Below, piece after piece: positions 1 through 11,431 of a DNA stretch of 64,000 nucleotides. Source of the stretch: Oscheius sp. JU75 (lineage: Eukaryota > Nematoda > Chromadorea > Rhabditida > Rhabditidae). Each line of letters begins with the position of its first letter. Within the stretch, counting starts at the first letter, position 1. A model generated the notes under the pieces. The model saw only the letters and a program-made list of their open reading frames with translations. It had not been told where the DNA came from and did not search any database. The translations under genes and the position numbers were made by a program. Location of the stretch: assembly GCA_037178855.1 (NCBI GenBank), contig JASJZC010000006.1, positions 4,340,001-4,404,000 of the forward strand. The letters run 5' to 3'.

Positions 1-3000
1 GTGGGTATTACCCTCACAACCAATTTCGTGTTTCTGTCTGCCGGTTGTACTCTCACAGAGACTCTTCGAGTCGTGAACTGAACCAGCCAGAGCCTTGGTG
101 CTGGCCACTTCTTCACAGTACGAGATGGCTTCGTGTCCGGAATACATGGTATGGACACTCTTGTCATCGGCGTAATAGTAGTGACAGTGACTGCCAGCCA
201 TAGCCTTCGTACTGGCTTCCTCGTAGTTGATTCGGCCGTCTGGACTTGTTCGACCAGAACCTGAAATTGTCAACTTTAGAAACACAAAAAGAAAGAACTC
301 ACTGGAAGAGACGCTGGGACTCCTTGCTCGTTTCGCATTCTTCACTGAAAGACAAGCGGGATGAACCGAGAGGTTTCCACTTCCGGTTTGGGGGGTAATG
401 ACGAGAAGTCGCTCCGAATCAGCCAGTAGCTGTGACCGTTCCATGCCCGAAGCGTCTCTCCAGATCTCCTCATCATCGATTCCATCCTCGTCTTGCGGAT
501 TGGAAGAATCCGACAGCCCACAGCCGCCGTTTCGACACAGCGATAGAGGGACAACTCCATAGACATAGGCCAACATGATAGGAACTCCCACTCCGACTGC
601 CATCACAGCCAGAACAGGACTGACGACCAGAGATCCGACTACACAGGCAGCCGTAATGGTTCGTCTCTTCAGCTTGGTGTGGGAGATGAAGCGCTGATGG
701 ACCTTTCTTCCGATGAACACAGGAACTCCGAAAATGATACCAGGAATCGAGAGACCAGCGATGAGTGCAATGCCGACTGGCGCCCCGATGAGAGTTCCGA
801 TCTGCCACAGAAGTTTCTTCTTTCTCGTCCAGGGTTTCTTTCCCCAAAAAGTACAGCCAGTCGGACTCAGATAATGAAGATCGCTGATCTCTTTGAGACA
901 GAGCCAACAGAACTCGGCCGAGCACATGGCACAGACCATGTGGTTACAGGAGCCGTCGTCCATCTTTACAATGTAGGTTCGACAGCGGGGGCAGGCTTTG
1001 ATATCTCCAGCTGAATTGGGAAATGAAAAAAGAACTGATTAAACACTTACGTCTTAACTGGGCATCCAAGGAAGAATTGGTGATTCGTCGAGAAATACTG
1101 GCAGCGAAGGAGGCTACTCCTCGGGATCGCCGAGCCTCGTCGCAAGTCTGATTGGCGTGCCAGGGACCCTAGAAACAGTCTATAAAAGAGATAATACAAT
1201 GGCAAACCTTGCAATGGTAGCAGAATAAAGCTCCACAGGACTCTCGACCACATTTCAGCTGTGGACAGGCTGCACAAGAGTTGGCTATAACCGCATATCC
1301 GCAATCCGGAGCTGGACACCAGCGGGCATCACTCTCCGTCAACAGATAGCGTCGGATCGAGAACTGCTCGTACTTGTGAATCAGCTGGGATCGACTTCCG
1401 ACTAGTTTTCTGCAACCAGCCGTGTCATACGACATTTTATCAGATTGACTTATTGGGTGAGTGTTGTGGGAACAGTTATCGCCTACGGTAGCGAAGAGTC
1501 AGAGACTCAGAACTACAGTCAGCTGGGACTAGAAACATTTTTGTTACAGTGCTCATTGCGATCGTTTAGCATGTAAGTCAGTCAAGAACTACGGATGGGT
1601 AACAAATACCTGAATCTGAGGAGAACTCACTTGATATCGGTTGGATGAAGGTGTACCGGACATTCTGGACAAGAGACCTCCACTCGGTTCTCCATAATCT
1701 CCATTTCTACGTACTAAACAACACTTTACAAACTAAAACAGCATCTCTCTTACCTGCATGAGACACAGTCTGCAGCTCCTGTGAGCACAGCTCAGAAGTT
1801 TGGGGAAATTAGAGAGTGGCTGACGGAGACAGCAGAGAGGACACTCTCTCAACTTAGTCTTCTTGCCCTTCTTGGAGTCATTCTGTTCCTCGGTTTCCGA
1901 TTCTCCCAGGAGTAATTCGTTCATTTCGGCAGTAGAATCGTCGTGACTGGACCCGGCGTCACTGCCTCTAACCCTGAAAAGAACAGTGAGTCTGGTAGCC
2001 TAGCAGCGCGAGCAATTTAAAACTCTGCTCGGAGACTATGACCAAAAGAACTCTCAAAAGTGTGCAAAAGGGAGATTTGCCGGAGCGGAAAAGCGTAATC
2101 AAAGACCTTTAATTACTGAACTCATCCAGGCGTCGAAAATAATTCACTGATAAGATGCAGAGAGAAATTAAAGAAAGAATAAAAGCGGCTCTGCTTCGTC
2201 ATCTTTGTTTGATTTGATGAAAAGGGAATCACACAAGGATAGGGTTTCTTTTCTCTCCCCGGTCCGAAAACAGCTCTTAATGTACCTTCGACTGGCAGTT
2301 AGACTGCTGCTGGCAGATGCCCTTAAATCCGTGGCCGAGAGAGAAGACATCACGACCGATGACTCATCATACGACCAGCCAGACCGAGATCTGAAATTGG
2401 CTATTTCAATGCGTGCAGTAGCTGTAGGACTGAATCATTTTTGTAGGAGAAACATGTCTTTGCTGGGAGCTCAAAAGGGGAGAAAGGTAAAAATCAACAT
2501 GTGGGCCGGATATGTAGAACGGAAATCAACAAGAAGAAGACGGTCTAGAGGAGGAGAGGAGTAGGCTCATAGATAAACCTTATCGGCCTGTTTATGGAGG
2601 GAAAAGGGAAAAGTGATGACAGCGGTTTTTAGACTCGATGTGGTAAAGCAAAGCGGCTAGTCCATAAGCAGAAGCTTGCAATTAAACCACGTGGTCATTA
2701 GAGTTCTCTCTGATCTCGCTGTCTCTCAATCGTGGAGTGAAGGAAGCAAAGTGTGACGCAAAAGAAGAGTGAAGGTTGCAGTAAACAGAGACGAGGCCAG
2801 GTGCGATTATGGCTTCTGTCAGTCACCAATGTCACAAGGACTCTTCAACTAATAACCAGGAGCAGTGTGAGTGAACAGTCACGCGACAGGCTTTTTCGAT
2901 TCTTAAAGTTTCCGGGGACACCTGGTCGCTTTCCGCGGCAAAACAAACGCACACCGAGTTGATAAATTGGCCTAGTTGCGAAGAGAGAGAGCAAGAGGAA

Positions 3001-3554
3001 AAATTGACCAATCATCTCCTTTCTAATTCGAACGGAAACAGAGGTGTGCATTAGGCTGATTAGTAAGAAGACATTTCTAGAAAAGACCAGTGCTGACTAA
3101 TGAACAATTGAATAATAGATAAATGCCGCCTGCCTTCGCCCTGCCGACTCTGTACTATCGTCACGGGAAACTTCTTTGAAATTTTGCTATTACGAAAGTG
3201 CCTATGGATTGTCCGTGTTTTCCATACTCTTTCAAAAGTGACAGGAGATGTCAGGTAATGGATCGAGCGTTGTCAGGTGGTCAAGTTCACGGGGACAAGT
3301 GTTGTCAGAATACGAAGGAAATAATGGTACTGACACTTGGCCTAGTCTTAGGAAGCTATTTGGAACCCAAGAAAGTAAAAAGATTCAACTCACCGTTCCC
3401 TGGAGGAATCCTTAGCTCCCTGAGAGCTGAGACTGAAGAGACTGGCCAGACTGAGTCGACTTCCGGTCTTCTTCTTCCTCGGATCAACTTGTTTCCCCTT
3501 GACGACCGTCTCAGCCGACTTCGATGTTGTCGCCTCGTCAATCAATATTTCCAT
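1..3554 (-). CDS. RNF19: RNF19-type RBR E3 ubiquitin ligase (dorfin-like), 3' truncated
   Basis: Membrane-anchored RING-between-RING E3 ligase. Seven exons fit in phase: 3394-3554, 1754-1973, 1631-1713, 1208-1409, 1051-1168, 303-1010 and 1-260 (runs off the window). RING1 begins [17 protein letters not shown] with the C/H ligands of the RNF19 family. The IBR carries [14 protein letters not shown] and [17 protein letters not shown]2 is [19 protein letters not shown], where the Cys after GS is the expected thioester cysteine of RBR ligases. Two hydrophobic segments follow: one after [16 protein letters not shown], and the stretch ending [14 protein letters not shown]. The N-terminal exon has the basic RKKK...LASLF patch also seen in vertebrate RNF19. 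The C-terminal tail keeps the family motif ASTKAMAGS and repeats it as ASTKALAGS. The 1.4-kb first intron has no recognisable gene. Family assignment is very secure; the C-terminus is missing. Confidence 0.93.
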
Positions 3555-4764
3555 CGCATCTAAATGGATCTATTTTCTGGATCAGAAAACACCAACTAAC
3601 CATCTTCCGAATGCGCAAAATCGTGCGAATCGGCGTTCTCAGAGCATTCCACCAAAGGATCAAGACCCTTCTTGGCAGAGCTCATTACCTTCCTCGAGGA
3701 ACTATCCTGGAAATTGATCTTTGTTCTTACTATAATTGCAACAAGCTAACAAGTAAACGAGATTTCCAAATAATCAAACAAAGGAGAAAATCGATAAAGG
3801 TGGGTGAAGTGAGGGGAAGGGAACTGGAAGTGTGACAAGTTTACTCTGATTGTGGGTTTTGTGAGAGAAACAGATGGATGCCGACGAGGACTCGTTCCCG
3901 CGTAAACAGAAGGCGTACTCTCTTTCATTTTCAATGGAAGTGACTTTTTCATTCACCTGATGTGAGTTTGAGGAAAAGTACTATATTGACAGTGTTCAAT
4001 TTAGAAGGGAAAGCATATATCGCTGGAGGTCAACACTGACAAGACATACAGTGACGAGGGGTGTTTCTTTAGATTCTGTGAGCAACAGCGAGTGTTTACA
4101 TAAAGCTTTGGATTGTTGAAAATACGACGAAGATTGGGCAAATGGCGTGAAAACAGGATAACTGAATAAATATTTTCTATTAGGGAACAGTCAGTACTAC
4201 AGAAATCGGCTCCTTGACGGTCACCTTTTTCTAAACTATCTGTTAGATTCTCATCGAGCATCTGTTCTGGTGACCTAACTGTTTCCTAGTTCTACTTGAT
4301 GGGAACTTTCCAATGAAAACTGTCACTGACGGTACAAGATAGAGTCGTTAGTGTTCCTCTTCACAGCACCCCATCCGTGATGCAATGGTTGTTCCTTTTC
4401 CATATCGAACCCTTGCTCTGAACACGAATCTTGTAAGACAGACAAATGAGGAGACGACCAGTTTCGGAGCTTCTCGAATGCAATTTCCCCGGGGCTCGAG
4501 ATTGAGCATTTAACCCAAGAGCAATTGGGATCCCTGACCACCTTCCCTCTCCTCTGTTTGTCCTTCGTGTTTTACATTATTTCTTCTGTCGATCCTTTCT
4601 CACCCGCCCTTTCTAATATCAACAGAGTCAATGAGTCAGACTTCACACCAAACCATCTGTGTGTCCCCTTCCCTGCAAAAGTCGCGATTATCTCATTTCG
4701 CTGTCCAAATGTTGACATTCCCACGCATCCCCTGGAATTCTTGACAGTTGCTTATTCAATTCAA

Positions 4765-4802
<38 letters not shown>

Positions 4803-5353
4803 GGTAATGAATGCATGTCCCACTTCTGAACTCCCGTTCATGAATAGTGAATCGTTGCGAAAACTCACGTTCTCTCTTCAACACATTATATTCCTCCATC
4901 TCGGCTTTTTGCGAAAGGTCGGATGTGTGATTCATGCGCGACGAGAGAGAGAACATCTGCCCGTGATTCAGATCCTAACGGGTCGCGCGTCTTTCTCTCC
5001 TGTCTGTTTGTCTCACAAACACCTCTACCTGTGTTCTTCTACTAATTGCCATTGGAAATAGGTTATTCGCACCCCGAACAAACCGGAAATTGTATCCCTC
5101 ACACGCACAGATACCTTGTAACTTGTCTCCACTCTTCTGTTTTCTCTATCAAATCGATTATGCAGAGTGGTCAGCTGTACAAGACCGGTAGTTGAAAGAG
5201 GCTTACAGCCCATCCTCCCTTCCTCTAACTGTCACTCTCTGCCCCATAACGGACAATGACACGTTTAAATGCTGATCTGGTGGCCAGATGTCCTTCAAAA
5301 CGGCCCTTACTCTGTTTCTTTCAATCCGCTGTACTCTCACTCTTCATGTTCAG
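3555..5353. other. Gene-free stretch
   Basis: No coding exon could be supported here. It is the 5' flank of the RNF19 gene (transcribed leftward) and of the small membrane-protein gene starting at 5354 (rightward), so it probably holds both promoters. The only clear sequence feature is the CT microsatellite at 4767-4801. Confidence 0.5.
4767..4801 (+). repeat. (TC)n microsatellite
   Basis: About 17 uninterrupted TC dinucleotides, directly followed by TAGGTAATG. It makes a strong polypyrimidine tract ending in TAG, but no supported exon begins after it. Confidence 0.95.
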
Positions 5354-5796
5354 ATGCAGTCGGCCGGTCTCGATTCTGTCATCGAGATCAATCCCTCCGT
5401 TCGAACTCGTCTCTTGAGCTCCCAGAAGAAAAAACCCGACTTCACTTATCTCTATTTCACTTCTTGTGTATCGGTGAGTAATTTTAGATTTCCAGTCATC
5501 ATTCGTTTTAGATTGTGTTTGTGTGTCTTGCCGCTTTTTGGCTATGGGAACATGGATTTGCAGCCTCACTGACTGCCCATATTTTCGTCGGATGTACTAT
5601 TTTCCTACTTGGACTGAATGCACTCCTCGGGTACAAGGCAAAACAGAAAATGCGCGAGATGAGAGACTCGGAGTACTCGGACTACGTGGTTTGTTATGGT
5701 CAATTAGTCTCAAACTGTCAGTTTACAGCACAGACTGAGTCAAGTGAGGACACACGAGAAGCTGAGCCGACCATCTGCTGGCCCAATTTGGATTGA
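5354..5796 (+). CDS. Small membrane protein, unrecognised
   Basis: Two exons, 5354-5473 and 5512-5796, joined in phase 0 across a 38-nt intron, give about 134 residues. The start ATG at 5354 follows ATGTTCAG directly, an acceptor position expected for spliced-leader trans-splicing. Residues about 30-50 (TYLYFTSCVS joined to IVFVCLAAFWLW) and 55-80 (ASLTAHIFVGCTIFLLGLNALL) form two probable transmembrane helices, followed by a charged segment KAKQKMREMRDSEYSD. I do not recognise the family. The last 35 residues are less protein-like, and a further intron after SEYSDYV is possible. The gene ends 14 bp from the end of the EndoU gene on the other strand (tail to tail). Confidence 0.55.
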
Positions 5797-5810
5797 GAGA
5801 AATGCTCATG

Positions 5811-7086
5811 TTATTTGAAGCTGTTCTTCTTCTTTCTCTCAAAATGATCTGCCTTGAACGTTACTGGTATCTGACACATCTCAAGTGAAACTTCATTACA
5901 ACTCTGTCTTCTTTTTCTGTCTCTTCCTCTTTGGATCACCTCCCGTTCTGTCTCCGGCACTGGTCTGTTATCCTTCCGGCACTTGGGAAGACACTTCCGA
6001 TAAACACCTAAACCTTTTCTATATTTTGGTTTGACTCTCTCTGCCTTATTGTTCTGAACGAGGTCGTAGCTTGTGATCTGCAGAGGACATCCATCGATCT
6101 CAATGTCGCAAGTTTGACGTCCTCTTCTGGACAGAAAGCAGAGAGTGTAGAGAGCCAGATCGAACTCGGGACTAGTTCCAATGAGGAACGATCCGGATCT
6201 CTTCAACTCTCCCTTCCAGGTGAACTTTACAGCTGCCATCACGTTCTGGAAACATTTAATTTTGCTGTAATACGTTATAACCCACAAATCGCTTGACAAT
6301 GAAACCCTTGTAGTCAAACTCTTCAGTGGTATTCCTTTCCAAGAGGTAGAACCGGAGCCAGTTGTGCATGCCGGAGATCTCGCCATTCTTCGTCTCTCCC
6401 ATGAAGATGTGCTCGAATCCGGAAGTATCTGGCATTCCTCTGGCTCTCGAATAGTGCACGAACCAGAGCTGGGCCACCCAATATCGGAAAGTCGTCGGAT
6501 CAGAGGCGAATGGGTGTCCTAGTACTTGTTCTTTCAATAGTCTCTGAGGGGTTACCTTTACTGACCAGGAACTTGTAGAGAGTCTGCCACAGATTTGTGT
6601 TCATTACCGAAGTCAAGAAGGCTCCGACCTCTTGTTTCTCCTTTGAATTTATCTTCAGCAATAGTCAGAATAACCCACTTCAGCCTCAGTTACAGCAGGT
6701 TCCTTGACTCCAGTGACTCTGTTCCAATTGTTCATCATCTTGATGTACTGCTCGTAGGTCGGTTTTCTCAGGAGTGACGAGTCAACCTTTGAGAACAATC
6801 TGGATAGATACTTTTACTGGTCAATAAGGTTCCCCTACTTTCCACTGGCATTGTCGCCAGCATCTCTGGTATTCGTGTGTCCCTGATAGTTCACGACCAC
6901 CTGGTTCGGCTGTGCCTTGTTGGCATCTTCCGATCGGAGTTGATTCACGAGTGTAACGAGCTCTTTATCAGTAACGATGAACTCTAAACTAGACTTACTC
7001 AAGATCAAGAGATTCTCGATACCTGGAATTCTCTCAGCACCACATAGGACAGCCGTACATACAATTGTGCCTATCAATGAGATCAT
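5811..7086 (-). CDS. Secreted EndoU-family endoribonuclease
   Basis: Poly(U)-directed endoribonuclease of the XendoU/EndoU family. Five exons are in phase: 6839-7086, 6694-6799, 6556-6652, 6286-6518 and 5811-6245, giving about 372 residues. All introns are only 37-41 nt. ATG 7086 follows CTTTCAG directly (trans-splice site). A signal peptide is visible ([18 protein letters not shown]). The EndoU domain shows [16 protein letters not shown], the first catalytic His in [10 protein letters not shown], the second in GMHNW, the Lys in DYKGFI, and [17 protein letters not shown] at the C-terminal end. All known catalytic positions are present. Beyond the domain there is an unusual tail of about 80 residues rich in Lys/Arg, including [12 protein letters not shown] and [11 protein letters not shown], which might add RNA or matrix binding (inference). 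Nematode EndoU proteins act in secretion and RNA regulation; the role here is not shown. Confidence 0.9.
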
Positions 7087-7354
7087 CTGAAAGTTTATAT
7101 TCGAATAAAAAAGAAAGAGCGGAATAGTGCGGACAAGGTGTAGATTGGAAATGTTCTCTCGTCTCCCTAGAGCTCCCCGGAGACCTTCTCACTCTAATGG
7201 ACTCTCAATTGGACAGTGATTGTGGAAATAGGGAACAATTTCTTTGGACAAAGTTCCGAAAAAAGGGGTTCAGGGAGAAAGAAATGTGAGATCTGAGGTG
7301 CCAATCGGCGCAAATCGATACAGCGCCTGGGTCTTCATAGGAAACAGGTGAACC

Positions 7355-8012
7355 GGCCGTTTAGGCTTGTTCTGCCAAGAGGAAGTAGCAGAGGGATCCG
7401 AGTCAGCTGTGTCCTGTGCCAAACACCTGTCTCCCCTTGATAAAAGACTTTTGATCGGTCAAACAATAGTCAAAACGTGAATCAGATGTTTGTTGAAGAT
7501 GGAAGATTGCGGTAGTTGTTCCCTCTCCAAACAATAGGAACGAGTGGAAAATGGAAGCAAATTTTATGGATCAGCGTTTAGAAAGGGCAAGCGATACTTC
7601 GGAGATTTGTCGTCTACGGCACTGCGACTTGGAGGGAGACTTCATATTTGGGGAGAGTGAAGAACTTTTGACTGAAACCTACACAATGACCGTATTTCTA
7701 CTCAAAATTGGGCTAACCTCTGAAGATGACGGCTCGAGATCCAATTCGTAGGTGTATTCTGGCGTGGGATGTCGTTGCAACTGAAAACGAGTGAGCTTTG
7801 TTGGAAAGTCCCTTTTCGGCCATTGATAAGGAACATTCATTTTGGGATATTTGTGTTTCTGTGACTATAAGTGACGCAGTAGGTTTATCATTCTCTCTCT
7901 CTCACTTTGTGATCAGAACGCGTTCAGATCACAAAGTGGACTAGACTATACTCGGGACAGGGGTTCGACTCGGGTCCCTCTGCTACTTCTGACAGAACAA
8001 GCCTAAACGACC
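7355..8012. mobile_element. Candidate short DNA transposon (MITE-like) with inverted ends
   Basis: The segment 7355-7404 and the reverse complement of 7967-8012 match over about 45 nt with few changes. Both read CGTTTAGGCTTGTTCTG, then AGTAGCAGAGGGA and CCGAGTC. The inner part of about 560 bp has no transposase-like reading frame. This looks like terminal inverted repeats of a non-autonomous element, but target-site duplications are not obvious, so a simple inverted duplication is the alternative. Confidence 0.4.
7903..7938. repeat. 36-bp near-perfect palindrome
   Basis: CACTTTGTGATC at 7903-7914 is mirrored exactly by GATCACAAAGTG at 7927-7938. The 12-nt centre is itself palindromic (GAACGCGTTC) apart from one mismatched pair at 7915/7926. 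It could extrude as a cruciform, or bind a dimeric protein. It lies inside the candidate inverted-repeat element. Confidence 0.9.
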
Positions 8013-8623
8013 AAGGGTTCGTGTCTCTACCCTCGTTTCAACTTTTAATCGTAGTACCCTTTGGATCGAAGACAAACGAAAGAGTCCAGAGACAGAACTT
8101 CCAACAAACAAGGTTTATAGGTTAAACAAGGTCTGCCAGTGCCATCCTGAGTTTAAAAAAATCGGATCCAATGACTGAACATATAGTTTCATCAACTGGC
8201 CCCCAGCAGTCTTCAACTCTTTGCAGACTTCCCGAAACTTGTGAAAAACAGTCAGTCTGCTGAAGTTGCTTACCCGTAGTACTGCAGCAGACATACGTCA
8301 TTGTTTTGGAAAACACCCCATCGTAGTTTCGAAACCGTACATACTTTACAGCTTACAGATCCTCGTAATAACAACAAGTATAGCTACTCCTCCTCAGTAG
8401 TACTCTCCCCTCATATTTCGCAATGCGGCGCAATGTTTCGCAATCCCCTCGTCCCTCCCGACCCGTTCACCCCATTTCGCAATCAACCGCGGCCGGCCAG
8501 TAGAAGGCTACGTCACACAATTGCCGCGCCAAAGAACGAGCCCAGTTGTTTGTTCGCGGGTCTCCCCTGGCAACGCGTGGACGCAATAATGGAGAGATTA
8601 ATTGGTGGATGTGAGGGTGGATG

Positions 8624-8979
8624 CTAATGGATTGAGTCTCTTGTCTTTCGCAACTGATTGTCATCGTTTCCGGACAGTTCCTTGGAATTTCTCTTGGAGC
8701 CGACAGCAACTGATAGTGACTGGAACACAAACAGGGAAGAGGAATTGAAGAAGGATACAAAACAGAAACTGACCAGCCAACAGGTGATGACGAGGGTCAG
8801 AGTAGTTATCCAGAGGACTCCGAAAACGGCGAAGATGTACTTGCAGCTGATCTGTCCATATATCGTCGTGGTGCCGGCGCTGACGGATTTCTAAAGTCCT
8901 GATCAGAAATGATTCAAATAGCAAAACGGACAACTGCTGGAACGGAGACGACTAAAATAACGAGAAGTAGAAGCAGCAT
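8624..8979 (-). CDS. Small single-pass membrane protein, unrecognised
   Basis: Three exons, 8935-8979, 8774-8890 and 8624-8719, all join in phase 0 and give 85 residues. Exon 1 encodes a textbook signal peptide (MLLLLLVILVVSVPA). After a short lumenal part (KSVSAGTTTIYGQISCK) there is a transmembrane helix, YIFAVFGVLWITTLTLVITC, then a short polar cytoplasmic tail ending TRDSIH. An acceptor-like TTCATAG lies 9 nt upstream of the ATG, consistent with trans-splicing. The gene is too split to be seen as one long reading frame. No family recognised. It sits just upstream of, and in the opposite order to, the bZIP gene (both on this strand). Confidence 0.55.
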
Positions 8980-9253
8980 TCAATTAGTCTATGAACAAAC
9001 TTTTTTGGACGGAATATTTATTTTCTGACAATATGACAAGTGGCAAAATTCACAGGGCTTTATGGAACAAATAGCTTTTACTAATATAAGTCTAGAAAAT
9101 ATATAGAAGGCTAAAAAAGGGTATACAAGTAGGATTAGGGGAGGCCGCCGGGAGAGCGGAAGATCATGGGTTTTTTGATATTTTGCCTATGTTTTTGGAG
9201 TGTTTTTGATGAAGGGAACTGGGGGAAGAGCCAAGCGGGAATTATACAAAGGG

Positions 9254-10383
9254 TCAACGACGAGCCATACGGGCGATGGTCTGCTTCTGTTCCTCGTTCA
9301 AACGATGAGCCACAGACAGCTGGGCCTTGAGTCTAACGTTCTCCTCACGAAGATCTTCCAATTCCTTGTCACGCTGGACCTGCATTTCCTTCTGCTTGCT
9401 GCGACTCTTTCTGACAGCGTCGTTGTTTCTGGCTCTCTTGAGCTTGTATGTAGGATTCTTTTTCTCCTCATCCGGCTTCAGGACATACTTTCTGGCCTTG
9501 GTCTTGGGTGTGTAGTTGATCAACTCGCCCTGATTGTCACGAGCCGGACGACGACGAGGAGGAGCAGTTGAAGTCGAGGTCGTGGGTTCGTCTGAATTAA
9601 TAGGATGAGTCAAGTGTCCAGAGAGAAATGACTCACATTCCCAGTACTCGTCGTCCTCGGTCTTGATGTTGGCATAGTTGACATTGGGAGTGGAAGTCAT
9701 TGAACGCTCGGAAGAACTGCCTTGCTGATCGGGAACCATGTCCGGTCGATGAGCATAAGGATCATACTGTTGTCCCTCGTCGTAGAGAAGATGACCCTTT
9801 ACGAGTTCGCCGTCGTCGAACATACCATCGATGTGATCTTGTGGCACGTCGAGATCCTAAAGGTATGTAATGGACAAAGTTCTAGAGAGAATGACCAACC
9901 TTGAGGACACCGATGTACTCTTCGAAGTTCATCTCAGACTCCATAAAGTCTATCATATTCTCGGGTCTATTACGGTCGTGGTTCTGGAGAGACGCACACA
10001 GAGAGAGCGAGTCCTGAAAAGGTAAGGTCAGTATGAGTCAGGTAGTAGAGTCAGGACGAACCCAGTAAGCGGTAGTCTCCATCAGGTGGACAGAAGAAAT
10101 GGGCTCCAAAAGGGGCGTGGCCCACCCCAGGATGCTGTTTTTCAGAAAGTGCTAGACTGCGCGCACCCGATGACTCATCGCCATGATGACAATACCCCTG
10201 TGCGCGAAAATTCCGGGAGCGTGGGGGAATTGGAGATCTTCTGGGATGTCTTATACTCACCTGACGACCGAAGCTCTGCTGGGAAAGCTGGTTGAGTTGC
10301 TCAGAAGGTATCTTGGGCAGAAAGACATTGTGCATACTTTGGAGATCTTGGGATCCGCCCTCCGATTTCGGATTGTGGAACAT
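9254..10383 (-). CDS. C/EBP-like bZIP transcription factor
   Basis: Four exons, 10261-10383, 9900-10013, 9637-9856 and 9254-9591, join in phase and give about 264 residues. The C-terminal bZIP has the basic region YKLKRARNNDAVRKSRSKQK; the N-N-x-A-V-R-K-S-R core is that of the C/EBP group rather than AP-1 or CREB. A leucine zipper follows (LEDLREENVRLKAQL). The N-terminal part is acidic with short motifs (DFMESEMNFEEYIGVL) typical of an activation region. A 45-nt intron (9592-9636) is a multiple of three with no stop, so its retention would only insert 15 residues. A second possible first exon, METTAYW, lies at about 10058-10082 and joins in frame to the DSLSLC exon, suggesting an alternative start. 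Nuclear; targets unknown. Confidence 0.85.
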
Positions 10384-11431
10384 TGTAGTACTTAAAAAGA
10401 TGAGTATGAGTCGAGTTCTGAGAGAGCGGAGAAAGATAAACTGACGAGAATATTCGAGAACAACAGGGTAAGGAGACTCTCTGAGAGAGTCACGTGGTCA
10501 GTCCAACTGACTGAACTGGACCGACTGACTACCTTTATAAGAGATCAAGAAACGTAAGTCGAGGAAAGTTTGAGGTAAGAAGAGAGGCCGGAATTAGTTC
10601 CTGACGCAGCTATTTTCGAAAAAGTCGCATGGACTGACGTCACAGTCGCCGCGAGCACAATTCACCGCGCTGATGCAAACCGTCAAATTAGCTGCGAAAG
10701 ACTAAGAAGACGGGAGAAAACTTGGTTACTGACTCTTGACGCCAAATTTCACAATCTGACTGATGACAACGCAAATCTTTCAACTGTTCCTCTCTTCGCA
10801 AACAAACGACTGCTTTGGCGCAGATTATTCACAAGGCTTTGCAGTGAGAAACGTATATAGGATAGGGAGATTACAGGGACGGGGGAGAAAGAGAAATGAG
10901 AGAGCTAGTAAACCAGCTGACGAGCTGGTGGTCGTGTTGGAGAGAGAATGGCGTTGCGAAATCGCTCGCAACCATTGACCCCGCCCCCAGAGGAGAGACT
11001 GGGTCTCGGGACGACTAGAGATGGAAAGAGTAAACTTGAAGGCAGAAAGGTTTCTTTTTAAAGAATCCTTTTCTTTCGGTGAAAATGCTCATCTTCTTCC
11101 GCATTAGTTCACTGTCGATTAGTTCGTTCGTTCACAAACTTGATTGTTTTGTTCCATTTGGTGACCGCCAGATTTTTTCCCTTTCCAAGTAAGACTTCTC
11201 CTTACCTCTTGTTACTGCCAATTAATCCCATTTTTTCGTATCTTTCTGCGAACCAGCTAAAACGAATAACGACGAATAGGGAGAAAACGTTTATATGGGG
11301 GTATTTACAGGCAGGGTGGGGGGGTTAAACTGTCAGAAAGATGACAACGAGTCATGTATTAGATGGGCGAACAATCCGACAGAGCGGTAAGTATTGGGTG
11401 AAATACAGGCGGTTTTTTCTGGAGCTACCAA
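10384..11431 (-). promoter_or_regulatory. Upstream region of the bZIP gene with E-box, TATA-like and CRE sites
   Basis: No coding gene seen. Reading toward the bZIP gene there are: a palindromic cAMP-response element TGACGTCA at 10635-10642; a TATAAAG-type box on the minus strand near 10533-10540; and CACGTG, an E-box, at 10491-10496. Sites are exact matches to well-known consensus sequences, but short motifs occur by chance, so only the region as a promoter is inferred. The far end is the 3' flank of the BTB gene. Confidence 0.45.

Larger units (their letters stand above)
7087..8623. other. Gene-free stretch with inverted repeats
   Basis: No coding gene was supported. The stretch is upstream of the EndoU gene and downstream of the small gene at 8624-8979. 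It contains a pair of long inverted repeats (7355-7404 and 7967-8012) and a near-perfect 36-bp palindrome (7903-7938), listed separately. Confidence 0.5.

Noticed and set aside
2168-2564. Open frames on both strands in the RNF19 first intron
   Set aside because: No conserved motif, splice signals or start context; the intron is needed to join two confirmed RNF19 exons.
7961-7980. GGTTCGACTC, resembling a tRNA T-loop
   Set aside because: No acceptor, D or anticodon stem can be folded around it; it belongs to the inverted repeat.
10261-10261. Joining bZIP exon 1 to HPGVGHAPFGAHFF
   Set aside because: The join gives the wrong phase for the following conserved exon.
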